64,000 bases of DNA from the NCBI RefSeq assembly GCF_006363955.1, contig NZ_CP040948.1:1-64000 (forward strand). Reading direction: 5' to 3'. This document shows, piece after piece, positions 40,546 through 48,478 of this stretch; positions within the stretch are counted from its first letter, which is position 1, and the number at the start of each line of letters is the position of its first letter. This DNA comes from Methylophilus medardicus. GTDB lineage: Bacteria; Pseudomonadota; Gammaproteobacteria; Burkholderiales; Methylophilaceae. The notes beneath the pieces were generated by a model, which saw only the letters and a list, made by a program, of their open reading frames with translations, searched no databases and had not been told where the DNA came from. The position numbers and the translations under genes are program-made.

Positions 40546-41284
40546 CCCCCGCCTGTTGATTGTGGATGATGAACCACTGGCCAGGCAGCGTCTGCGCGAT
40601 CTGGTGGGCGATGTTGGCGGTTATCAGGTGGTGGGTGAAGCGGCCAATGGCGTCGAAGCGTTGACTTTATTGCAGCAAATGACGGTGGATATCGTGTTGT
40701 TAGATATCCGGATGCCAGTGATGGATGGCATTGAGTTATCGCATCACTTGCGTGGCTTGCCACAGCCACCTCGATTAATTTTTACCACGGCCTATGACCA
40801 CTATGCAGTACAGGCTTTCGAGCTCAATGCCATTGATTATTTGCTAAAGCCGATTCGCAGTGAGCGCTTGGCCACCGCGTTGGCTAAAGCGATGCCTTTG
40901 CAGCTCGTGCAGGCCCAAGCCTTGCAGCCCTTGCAACAGACCCAAGGCCATCTGAGCATCCATGAGCGCGGCCGAGTGTTACTGGTGCCGATCGCCGAGG
41001 TATTGTATCTACGCGCGGAGTTGAAATATGTGAGCGTGCGTACGCTGGAAAAAACCTATCTGCTAGAGGCTTCGCTCAGTCAGCTTGAGCAAACCTACGC
41101 CGCCCAATTTGTTCGCATCCATCGTAATGCGTTGGTTGCGCGCAACGCGGTGGCTGGATTTGAAAAAAAACGGATTGCTGAGGGCGAAGATGCAGGCGAG
41201 GCGGTGTGGGTGGCGCTGATTAAAGGCCTCCCAGAAACATTAGTGGTCAGCCGTCGTCACCAGCATGTGATCAAGGCCACCTAG
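40538..41284 (+). CDS. algR: LytTR response regulator, AlgR-like
   Basis: A 248-residue regulator with an N-terminal receiver domain (phospho-acceptor Asp in DIVLLDIRMPVMDG, residues about 50-60; conserved Thr in FTTAYDHYAV and Lys in LLKPIRS) and a C-terminal LytTR DNA-binding domain (VLYLRAELKYVSVRT, FVRIHRNALV). It overlaps its kinase gene, and so is made in step with it. Target genes cannot be told from this sequence. The gene ends inside a strong hairpin that should terminate the operon. The ten-residue motif search typical of AlgR boxes was not possible here. Confidence 0.92.
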   Translation: MANPRLLIVDDEPLARQRLRDLVGDVGGYQVVGEAANGVEALTLLQQMTVDIVLLDIRMPVMDGIELSHHLRGLPQPPRLIFTTAYDHYAVQAFELNAIDYLLKPIRSERLATALAKAMPLQLVQAQALQPLQQTQGHLSIHERGRVLLVPIAEVLYLRAELKYVSVRTLEKTYLLEASLSQLEQTYAAQFVRIHRNALVARNAVAGFEKKRIAEGEDAGEAVWVALIKGLPETLVVSRRHQHVIKAT

Positions 41285-41301
41285 AGGTGGCCTTGGCAGG
41301 T
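41272..41301. terminator. Bidirectional terminator with the algR stop codon inside
   Basis: A perfect 10-base stem, CAAGGCCACC (41272-41281) with GGTGGCCTTG (41286-41295), has the loop TAGA. The algR stop TAG lies at 41282-41284, in the loop. T-rich sequence follows on the plus strand. The channel gene ends at 41302 on the other strand, so it serves both. Confidence 0.82.
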
Positions 41302-41970
41302 TTACTTTTTCTTTTGCGCCTGATCAATGACCTTGGCCGCCCAATCGCGACCCCCTAGGCCAAAGGCAATGGCCAATGCCAAAAAGACGGCACCAAATAC
41401 AATCACAAATAATGAGTGAATCAATTGCATGCCAATGCCCAGTTGTTCAAGGGCAATAAAAATAGCCAAAATTTGGATGCAATATTCTGCCGATGTGCTA
41501 ATAATCAGCGCCTGCTCAAATTTGATGCTATGCAGCCAGGCAAACACCAAACGGTTGATAAAGCGTGCAAACAGGGTGCCAAAAATGACCACCAGAATGG
41601 CCACAATAATATGTGGCAGATAACTTGCCAGCTCTTTTAGCAAGGATGCCACTTCGGTCAGCCCCAGCGAGTTCGCGCCAGTGATCACAAATAACAAAAT
41701 GACCAACCAATACACCACTTGGCTGATGATGCCGCTCAGTGTCACTTTGTAATTCGCGCTGCGCATAAAGGCTTCGAGGCCAGATTTTTGCGCAAAAGTA
41801 TCAAAATGTGAGATCTCAAGAATGCGTTTTACGCCCAGTCTGACTGCTTTGGCGACCAGCCAGCCAAAAAACAGAATGACCATGGCGGCGAGTAATTTGG
41901 GCACAAAATGGACCAATTCGACCCAGAATTGATTGAGTGATGCGAGAAAAATTTCGAGTTGGTATTGCAT
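41302..41970 (-). CDS. MscS-related conserved TM-helix membrane protein
   Basis: A 222-residue membrane protein with four to five hydrophobic segments, of the conserved TM helix (PF05552) group related to small-conductance mechanosensitive channels and to Pseudomonas CmpX. The N-terminal LVHFVPKLLAAMVILFFGWL and the C-terminal LALAIAFGLGGRDWA, a family hallmark, are clear. It lacks the large cytoplasmic beta domain of MscS, so ion conduction is not assured. ATG 41970 is chosen because GGAGG lies at ideal spacing; the frame is open 45 bases further. It is inserted between algR and hemC, on the opposite strand. Confidence 0.87.
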   Translation of the reverse strand: MQYQLEIFLASLNQFWVELVHFVPKLLAAMVILFFGWLVAKAVRLGVKRILEISHFDTFAQKSGLEAFMRSANYKVTLSGIISQVVYWLVILLFVITGANSLGLTEVASLLKELASYLPHIIVAILVVIFGTLFARFINRLVFAWLHSIKFEQALIISTSAEYCIQILAIFIALEQLGIGMQLIHSLFVIVFGAVFLALAIAFGLGGRDWAAKVIDQAQKKK

Positions 41971-42162
41971 GGATAGTCCTCCATTTTTGCGTTGAATAGC
42001 GACTTTTTTAGCCACTTCGGGTTGCTATGCAAGCGTCAGCATAACCGAATCCGACGCCGTTGTGGAGCAAAAGCTTCTCCTTTACATCTCATCCTACACG
42101 CGCAGAAGTGCGGCCATGCCGTGTTAAAATAAAGCACTAAATCCATTATAGGTAAGCACGTC

Positions 42163-43107
42163 GTGAGCACATTTAATCCCCCAGCCAAACTTGTCATCGC
42201 CTCACGCGAAAGCGCGCTCGCCATGTGGCAGGCCAAGCATATTCAGGCCAGATTGCAGGCGCTTTACCCGCTGTGTGAAGTCACCATTTTAGGCATGACC
42301 ACCACCGGCGACCAGATTTTGGATTCTCCGTTGTCACGCATTGGTGGCAAGGGCTTGTTTGTCAAAGAGCTTGAAAGCGCCTTAGAGGATGGACGGGCGG
42401 ATTTAGCCGTACACAGCATGAAAGATGTGCCGATGCACTTGCCGCCCGGCTTTGTGCTTACCGCTACCGGCGAGCGCGAGGATCCACGCGATGCGTTTGT
42501 CTCAAATGATTTTGCTAGCCTTGAGGCATTGCCAGCAGGCAGTGTGGTGGGTACTTCTAGTTTGCGTCGGCAGAGTCAGCTGCAGGCGCGTTTTCCCACG
42601 CTGAAAATCGAGTCTTTGCGTGGTAATTTACAAACCCGTTTGCGCAAGTTAGATGAAGGTCAATATGCAGCGATTATTTTGGCTGCCGCAGGGTTGATTC
42701 GTTTGGCATTGGGCCATCGTATCCGCCAATTTATTTCACCACAGGATAGTATTCCTGCCGTCGGTCAGGGTGCGCTGGGTATTGAGATCAATGCTGCACG
42801 CACGGATTTGCACGCGATTCTTGCACCGCTCAATCATACGGATACTGAATTGTGCGTATTGGCCGAGCGTGGCTTCAGCCGGGCATTGGCCGGCAGTTGT
42901 ACGGTGCCGTTAGGCGCTTATGCTACCAAACAAGGCGATACCATCTCCATGCAAGGCTTTGTCGCCAGTGTGGATGGTCGGCAAATGCTAAAAGAAACCG
43001 TGACGGGTCACGCGATTGAAGCGGAGAAGCTCGGACAACAGTTGGCGCTGCAATTGGTGGCGCGTGGTGCGGATAAGATTCTGGCATCGCTGGATGGCAT
43101 TAAGTGA
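42163..43107 (+). CDS. hemC: Porphobilinogen deaminase (hydroxymethylbilane synthase)
   Basis: Joins four porphobilinogens into hydroxymethylbilane in heme and cobalamin synthesis. The 314-residue protein has the N-terminal [16 protein letters not shown], the substrate-binding [35 protein letters not shown], and the dipyrromethane-cofactor Cys in [12 protein letters not shown]. It starts at GTG 42163. Its stop overlaps the hemD start (GTGA). Confidence 0.96.
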   Translation: MSTFNPPAKLVIASRESALAMWQAKHIQARLQALYPLCEVTILGMTTTGDQILDSPLSRIGGKGLFVKELESALEDGRADLAVHSMKDVPMHLPPGFVLTATGEREDPRDAFVSNDFASLEALPAGSVVGTSSLRRQSQLQARFPTLKIESLRGNLQTRLRKLDEGQYAAIILAAAGLIRLALGHRIRQFISPQDSIPAVGQGALGIEINAARTDLHAILAPLNHTDTELCVLAERGFSRALAGSCTVPLGAYATKQGDTISMQGFVASVDGRQMLKETVTGHAIEAEKLGQQLALQLVARGADKILASLDGIK

Positions 43108-43850
43108 CGCTGGCCGGGCGCTACATCGCCGTCACGCGCCCGCCTGAACAGGCGACCAAACTCATGGCGGCTATTCATGCGGCAGGCGGGCAGGTCATCT
43201 CTTTTCCCTTACTCGATATTGAAGGGTTGCCTGATTTAACTGCGTTTCATGCGGCTATCACGCCTTTGCAACAGTTTGACTGGGCGGTGTTTATCAGCAG
43301 CAACGCCGTGCAACATGGCATGCCCCTGCTTAAGCAAGCCGGATTGCCGTCCGCATTACAGTTTGCCGCCATCGGCCCGACCACTGCCGCCAGCTTACAG
43401 ACGTTTGGCGTGTCTGCGGTGTTGACTCCGCTGGAGCGATTCGACAGTGAATCTTTATTGGCGTTACCAGCCTTGCAACAGATGCAAGGCCAACGTGTGT
43501 TGATCGTGCGCGGGGTGGGCGGGCGCGAATTATTAGCAAATACCCTCGGGCAGCGCGGGGCTGAGGTGGTGTTTGGCGAGTGCTATCGTCGCGTTAATCC
43601 GCAATCTAATGCACAGGTGTTGGCAGCCGCGCATGCGGCAGCCCAGTTGCATGCAATCGTGATCACGAGCACAGAAGCTTTGCGCTTTTTGTTGCAACTG
43701 GCGGGCGATGCAGACTGGTTGCCCTCAGTGCCACTCTTTACCAATCACGCGCGGATTGCCGAGCAGGCGCGGGAGGCGGGCCTCATGGCGTTCAGTGCCG
43801 ATCAGCCGGGGGATGCTGCCATGCTTAGGCTGTTAGAAACGCATCTTTAA
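43104..43850 (+). CDS. hemD: Uroporphyrinogen-III synthase
   Basis: Closes and inverts ring D of hydroxymethylbilane to give uroporphyrinogen III. The 248-residue protein is poorly conserved, as is usual for HemD, but shows the two-lobed pattern: [20 protein letters not shown] at the start, [19 protein letters not shown], the hinge with [17 protein letters not shown], and the second lobe with [15 protein letters not shown]. It overlaps hemC with GTG as the start codon, which couples the two. Synteny makes the call firm. No hemX/hemY follows; the PEP-CTERM gene converges with it. Confidence 0.93.
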   Translation: MTLAGRYIAVTRPPEQATKLMAAIHAAGGQVISFPLLDIEGLPDLTAFHAAITPLQQFDWAVFISSNAVQHGMPLLKQAGLPSALQFAAIGPTTAASLQTFGVSAVLTPLERFDSESLLALPALQQMQGQRVLIVRGVGGRELLANTLGQRGAEVVFGECYRRVNPQSNAQVLAAAHAAAQLHAIVITSTEALRFLLQLAGDADWLPSVPLFTNHARIAEQAREAGLMAFSADQPGDAAMLRLLETHL

Positions 43851-43869
43851 CCCATCTTTAATGCATTTG

Positions 43870-44547
43870 CTAACGCCATTGGCCGCTTTTCGCCAAATGG
43901 TGTTTGCGACCATAAGCGAATAATCCTAAACCAGTCAGCAGCAGCATTGCGCGATCAGGTTCTGGCACTGCACTCAGCCCCACTGCCACTTGATTTGTGC
44001 GTACGATGCCTGCGTTGGCGGGCCTAAGGCTGGGTTGCCCAACGATCTGCAGGCTGCCACCTAAGCCCTCTGGTAAGATCCTGATCTGTGCGTTACCCGC
44101 TGCGGGCAAGGCCGGGCTTTGGATACTTAGCACGCCACCTGGTGCGCGCATAATGTCAAACGGCTGCCACGAGTGGATGCCATGCGTTAGCCAACGATCT
44201 ACTATGATCGCAGTCTGCGTGCTCGCCTGGCTGTCACGCGTGTCGATCGTGACGTTGCTGCCCAAGTTCAGTAAGCCTGTCAGGCTAGAAAGCTGAATTT
44301 CTGGCGCGCGTAAAATAAAGTGATCCAATATCAGGTCGCCGCTGGCTACCAATGAGATCTGGCTTTCGTCCGCCATCCAGCCACCCTCCAGCGTCATGTT
44401 CCCCGCGCAACTCAATGCGATGCCGCGACTGGTGGAGAGTGACAGCGGTCCCGAGCAAACACTGTGACTGAGATGGAGGGATGCAGTCGCATGGCTGACC
44501 ATGGGTAGGCAAGCCAGAAGGCTTAACACAACAGCGCGTCGCAACAT
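43870..44547 (-). CDS. Exported PEP-CTERM protein
   Basis: A 225-residue protein with a signal peptide (MLRRAVVLSLLACLPMVSHA) and a C-terminal sorting tail: VPEP near residue 190, then a hydrophobic segment (AMLLLTGLGLFAYGRK) with basic end. This is the PEP-CTERM signal recognised by exosortase/EpsH, which removes the tail and usually sends the protein out with exopolysaccharide. The body is rich in Ser, Leu and Gly with repeat-like beta strands and resembles no enzyme I know. The short post-anchor tail (HHLAKSGQWR) is unusual but not unheard of. It is divergent from the arsR operon and converges with hemD. Confidence 0.85.
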   Translation of the reverse strand: MLRRAVVLSLLACLPMVSHATASLHLSHSVCSGPLSLSTSRGIALSCAGNMTLEGGWMADESQISLVASGDLILDHFILRAPEIQLSSLTGLLNLGSNVTIDTRDSQASTQTAIIVDRWLTHGIHSWQPFDIMRAPGGVLSIQSPALPAAGNAQIRILPEGLGGSLQIVGQPSLRPANAGIVRTNQVAVGLSAVPEPDRAMLLLTGLGLFAYGRKHHLAKSGQWR

Positions 44548-44668
44548 AGCCTGACTCTTTCAATTTAATTTTCACAGTGTACTGCGAGCGGACCATAGGC
44601 AGCATGATGCTTTGATGAATGGCAGTCTAGTCTGCACGCACCCAAGAAAAGCCGCATAGACCAGGGGC

Positions 44669-44703
44669 TTGACAAAATAAACTAAATGACTAATTATTTA
44701 GTT
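44669..44703 (+). promoter_or_regulatory. Promoter with inverted-repeat operator before arsR
   Basis: A perfect -35 box TTGACA lies at 44669-44674, with a -10 candidate at about 44691-44697 (TAATTA or AATTAT, spacing 16-17). Overlapping it is the dyad AACTAAAT (44680-44687) and ATTTAGTT (44696-44703). The repeat covers the -10 box, as expected for autorepression by ArsR. Transcription would begin within a few bases of ATG 44706. Confidence 0.68.
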
Positions 44704-44705
44704 AT

Positions 44706-45011
44706 ATGAAAACGCTCGCACATATTCCAGCCCTGTGGACCGACATCTCCGAGTTATTTGTCGCGCTAGGCGATGCGCATCGGCAACGCATTTTGTTGTC
44801 GTTCGAAAAGGGTGAGCGCCTGACTATTTTGCAAATTGTCGAAGCTTCTCAGCTCAGTCGTACAGCGGTCACCCATCACTTGAAAGTGCTGGAGCGAGGC
44901 GGGGCGTTGCAAAGCGAGAAAATCGGGCGCGAGGTGTATTTCTGGGTCAATAAAGCCTGGATGCAAGCGGCGCTGCAAAATGTGCTGGGTTATATCAAAG
45001 ACGAAATATAA
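44706..45011 (+). CDS. ArsR-family winged-helix regulator
   Basis: A 101-residue winged-helix repressor of the ArsR/SmtB superfamily (ISELFVALGDAHRQRILLSF, then SRTAVTHHLKVLERGGALQS, the recognition helix). It has no Cys-rich metal site, so it may respond to something other than metal. No ribosome binding site precedes ATG 44706, and the promoter's -10 box ends about 9 bases upstream, which suggests a leaderless mRNA. It heads an operon with aas (24 bases later), lplT and a membrane-anchored hydrolase-like protein, and probably controls them, perhaps by sensing a fatty acid or lipid; that is inference. Confidence 0.88.
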   Translation: MKTLAHIPALWTDISELFVALGDAHRQRILLSFEKGERLTILQIVEASQLSRTAVTHHLKVLERGGALQSEKIGREVYFWVNKAWMQAALQNVLGYIKDEI

Positions 45012-45035
45012 AAAATCTAACAAAGGGTAAAAACA

Positions 45036-47171
45036 ATGCTGGTGCGTTTATTAAGGGAGATGTGTCGTCTGCTGTTCCGCGTGCAAGTGAGCGGTTTAGA
45101 GCATGTGCCACAAGAAGATAGAATACTGATTATTGCCAACCATGAATCCTTTTTGGATGGCTTATTGCTCGGGCTTTTTTTACCTAAACGCGCGACCTTC
45201 GTCGTGCACACCGGGGTATTAAAAAGCATATTTTTTCGCTGGTGGTTGAAACTGACCCCGCATTTATCGGTTGACCCAGCCAGCCCCTTGGCCATGAAAA
45301 AAGTCATTCAACGACTGCATGCGGGCGAAAATGTGGTGATTTTTCCTGAAGGACGCATCACGCTCACAGGCGCTTTAATGAAGGTTTATGATGGACCAGG
45401 ATTCGTGGCGGCCAAGACCGGCGTCAAGATTTTACCGGTGCGGGTTGAGGGCGCTGCGCAGTCTTATTTTGGCCGGTTGTCAGATGCCCATCCGCGTAAA
45501 TTATTCCCGCAAGTGTCTCTAAAAATATTGCCCGCCACTGAGATTCGTATTGAGCAGCATGGGCATCATGCACCGCTGACGGCCAAGCAGCGGCGCCGCA
45601 TTGCCGGTGAAGCTATGCGTAACATCATGCAGCATATGCTGTTTAAAACACAGCCCACCAAAACGCTGTTTGAGGCTTTTCTAGATACCGTAGACAAATA
45701 CGGCGCCAAAACGCGCATCATTGAAGACATGCACCAGATAGAAGACACCTATCAAGAAGTGCTCAAAAAGAGTCTGGCCCTGGGGCGACTTGCCTGCAAA
45801 GTCAGTCAGCCTAACGAGGCGGTGGGGGTGCTGATGCCCAACATCACCAACACGCTGGCATTGGTGCTGGGCATGAGTGCGTTTAAAAGAGTGCCTGCCA
45901 TGCTCAACTTTACCGCAGGTGCAGAGGGCATGCGCAATGCCTGTATTGCAGCCAATATCAAGACCGTGATCACCTCGCGCAAGTTTATTGAGGCGGCGAA
46001 GCTTGAGGAGACGGTGGCGCAACTACGCGATTTAAATATCGTTTATCTCGAAACACTGCGCAGCCAGTTTGGGATGTTAGATCGCGCATGGTTAATGGGC
46101 TACGCTTTACATTACCCCCGCGCAGCAATGGAGCCAGCCACCGCAGAAGATACCGCTGTGATCCTATTTACCTCGGGATCTGAGGGAAAACCCAAGGGTG
46201 TCGTGCACAGCCACAAAAGTATCTTGGCGAATACCCACCAGATCTCCGCGATGCTAGATTTTAGTCCCTCCGATAAATTCATGATGGCGTTACCGCTGTT
46301 TCATGCGTTTGGGTTTACGGGGGCTTTGCTACCGTTGTTCAATGGCATTCCTATTTTGCTGTTTCCTTCACCGTTGCAATACAAATTAATCCCAGAGGTC
46401 ATTTATGACAAGGGGTGTACGGTGTTTTTCTCGACCAGCACATTTTTAGGCAATTACGCCAAATTCGCCCATCCTTATGACTTTTATAAATTGCGCGTGG
46501 TGTTTGCCGGGGCAGAAAAACTCAACGATGAAGTGCGCAAAATTTATCACGAAAAATTTGGCATCCGCATTCTTGAGGGCTACGGCACCACCGAATGTGC
46601 ACCGGTGGTGACGGCCAACACCCCCATGGCCAATCGTACCGGCAGTGTGGGTCAACTGTTGCCCGGCATGCAATACACACTGACGCCGGTTCCCGGCATT
46701 GAAAAGGGCGGATTGCTGTCGGTGAAGGGCGATAACGTCATGCAAGGCTATTACTTATTTGACCAACCCGGTGTTCTGGTGGCGCCCAAGGATGGCTGGT
46801 ACGAGACGGGTGATGTGGTAGAAGTCGATGCGGAGGGGTTTATTCATATTAAAGGCCGCGTGAAGCGATTTGCTAAGGTGGCCGGTGAGATGGTTTCGCT
46901 TGAAGTGGTCGAGAAAATTGCCAGCACCGCCGCGCCGGAGCAATTCCATGCGGCCACCACGGTGCCGGATGCCAGCCGGGGCGAAAGCATCGTGCTATTT
47001 ACTACGGATGCCAAACTCAAGCGCGAAGATTTGCAGATTGTCGCTAAAAATCTAGGCTCGCCTGAGATTGCCATTGCACGTAAGTTGATTGTAGTGGACC
47101 AGATTCCAGTATTGGGCACTGGTAAAACAGATTACGTGACACTGAAACACATGGCGGAGCAGGCGGTATGA
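45036..47171 (+). CDS. aas: Bifunctional acyltransferase / acyl-ACP synthetase (Aas)
   Basis: A 711-residue membrane-associated enzyme that in E. coli re-acylates lysophosphatidylethanolamine. The N-terminal PlsC domain has the HX4D motif in NHESFLDG and FPEGRIT (residues about 35-110). The C-terminal AMP-binding domain has LFTSGSEGKPKGVVHSH, GYGTTECAP and the C-terminal catalytic Lys region GTGKTDYVTLK. Both halves look intact. The ribosome binding site AAAGGG precedes ATG 45036. It overlaps lplT by 4 bases. The gene sits under an ArsR-type regulator, not the arrangement known in E. coli. Confidence 0.94.
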   Translation: MLVRLLREMCRLLFRVQVSGLEHVPQEDRILIIANHESFLDGLLLGLFLPKRATFVVHTGVLKSIFFRWWLKLTPHLSVDPASPLAMKKVIQRLHAGENVVIFPEGRITLTGALMKVYDGPGFVAAKTGVKILPVRVEGAAQSYFGRLSDAHPRKLFPQVSLKILPATEIRIEQHGHHAPLTAKQRRRIAGEAMRNIMQHMLFKTQPTKTLFEAFLDTVDKYGAKTRIIEDMHQIEDTYQEVLKKSLALGRLACKVSQPNEAVGVLMPNITNTLALVLGMSAFKRVPAMLNFTAGAEGMRNACIAANIKTVITSRKFIEAAKLEETVAQLRDLNIVYLETLRSQFGMLDRAWLMGYALHYPRAAMEPATAEDTAVILFTSGSEGKPKGVVHSHKSILANTHQISAMLDFSPSDKFMMALPLFHAFGFTGALLPLFNGIPILLFPSPLQYKLIPEVIYDKGCTVFFSTSTFLGNYAKFAHPYDFYKLRVVFAGAEKLNDEVRKIYHEKFGIRILEGYGTTECAPVVTANTPMANRTGSVGQLLPGMQYTLTPVPGIEKGGLLSVKGDNVMQGYYLFDQPGVLVAPKDGWYETGDVVEVDAEGFIHIKGRVKRFAKVAGEMVSLEVVEKIASTAAPEQFHAATTVPDASRGESIVLFTTDAKLKREDLQIVAKNLGSPEIAIARKLIVVDQIPVLGTGKTDYVTLKHMAEQAV

Positions 47172-48478
47172 ATCCATTCAGCTTAATGCGCCAGCAGCGC
47201 TTTGGCCCTTTTTTCTGGACACAAGGTCTAGGGGCATTTAACGATAACGTGTTTAAAACCGCCTTGATCACGCAAGTCGCGTTCAACACGGCCAGCTTGA
47301 CCGCCTTAGATGGGGCCATGCTAGCGACATTGTTGCCTGGGCTATTTATTTTGCCATTTTTTTTGTTTTCGGCCTCGGCTGGACAACTGGCCGATAAATA
47401 TGAGAAGTCGCAGATTATCCGGCTAGTGAAGCTGCTGGAGATTTGCATCATGTTGTTCGCCAGTATCGGATTTTTAAGCCGTAGCCTGCTGATGTTGGCG
47501 TTAGCACTATTTTTGATGGGGGTGCACTCTACGCTGTTTGGCCCGGTGAAATATTCTTATTTGCCACAGCATTTGCAACCGCAGGAGCTGACTGCCGGCA
47601 ATGGCCTGATTGAAATGGGCAGTTTTGTCGCGATTTTGCTCGGGCAGGTACTCGGGGCGTGGTTAGGCAGTCTAGAACAGCACGCATTGTTTACCAGCCT
47701 GAGTGTTTTGTTGATTGCAATTTCAGGCTATCACCTCAGCCGCGGGGTGCCGCTATCCCCTGCGGCTGACCCCAGCATCCGCATTAACTGGAACCCGATC
47801 ACCGAAACGATTAAGAATGTGCGGCTATTTTGGGCGCAGCAAACCTTGTGGGTCGCCATTGTCGCCATATCATGGTTCTGGTTTTTTGGTGCGACCCTGT
47901 TGGCACAGTTTCCAAATCTGGCCAAGCAGGTGCTGCAGGGGAGTGAGCGTGATTTCATTAGTTTGTTGTCCACCTTTTCGCTGGGGGTGGGCATCGGCTC
48001 GCTCTGGTGTGAAAAGCTTACTAAAGGGAAGCCGGCCTTGGGGTTAGTGATGCTTGGCGCTGTCGGCATGTCGGTGTTTACTTGGGATTTTGCTTATACG
48101 GTAAGCAATCTGCAGCAACAGTTGCTGATGCAACCCTCCCTGACTCTGCATACGCTTGCGGGGCTTGGCTACTGGCGCATGCTTGTTGATGTAGCTTTGT
48201 TGGGCGTGTGCGGCGGGGTCTATATCGTGCCTCTATACGTGCTGCTGCAAAGCCGTGCTGAAGCCGGCTATCAATCACGTGTTATCGCTGCCAATAACAT
48301 TATGAACGCCTTGTTCATGGTGGTCTCGGCAGGCTTTTCGCTGTGGTTGTTTGGCATGGGGGCCACGATTGCCGAATTGTTTGCCATTACGGCGGCAGTC
48401 AATCTATTGGTTGCCTTATACCTATGTTTACGGCAACCGGAGTATTGGCAAAGTACGCGTGATTTTTTAAAGCAATAA
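47168..48478 (+). CDS. lplT: Lysophospholipid transporter LplT (MFS)
   Basis: A 436-residue major facilitator protein with about 12 membrane segments. LplT flips lysophosphatidylethanolamine across the inner membrane so that Aas can re-acylate it. The N-terminus RFGPFFWTQGLGAFNDNVFK is characteristic of the LplT group, and ADKYEKSQIIRLVKLLEI follows as the loop 2-3 region. It overlaps aas at ATGA, and its stop TAA shares an A with the next start. In E. coli and many other bacteria, lplT and aas are adjacent or fused. Confidence 0.93.
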   Translation: MNPFSLMRQQRFGPFFWTQGLGAFNDNVFKTALITQVAFNTASLTALDGAMLATLLPGLFILPFFLFSASAGQLADKYEKSQIIRLVKLLEICIMLFASIGFLSRSLLMLALALFLMGVHSTLFGPVKYSYLPQHLQPQELTAGNGLIEMGSFVAILLGQVLGAWLGSLEQHALFTSLSVLLIAISGYHLSRGVPLSPAADPSIRINWNPITETIKNVRLFWAQQTLWVAIVAISWFWFFGATLLAQFPNLAKQVLQGSERDFISLLSTFSLGVGIGSLWCEKLTKGKPALGLVMLGAVGMSVFTWDFAYTVSNLQQQLLMQPSLTLHTLAGLGYWRMLVDVALLGVCGGVYIVPLYVLLQSRAEAGYQSRVIAANNIMNALFMVVSAGFSLWLFGMGATIAELFAITAAVNLLVALYLCLRQPEYWQSTRDFLKQ

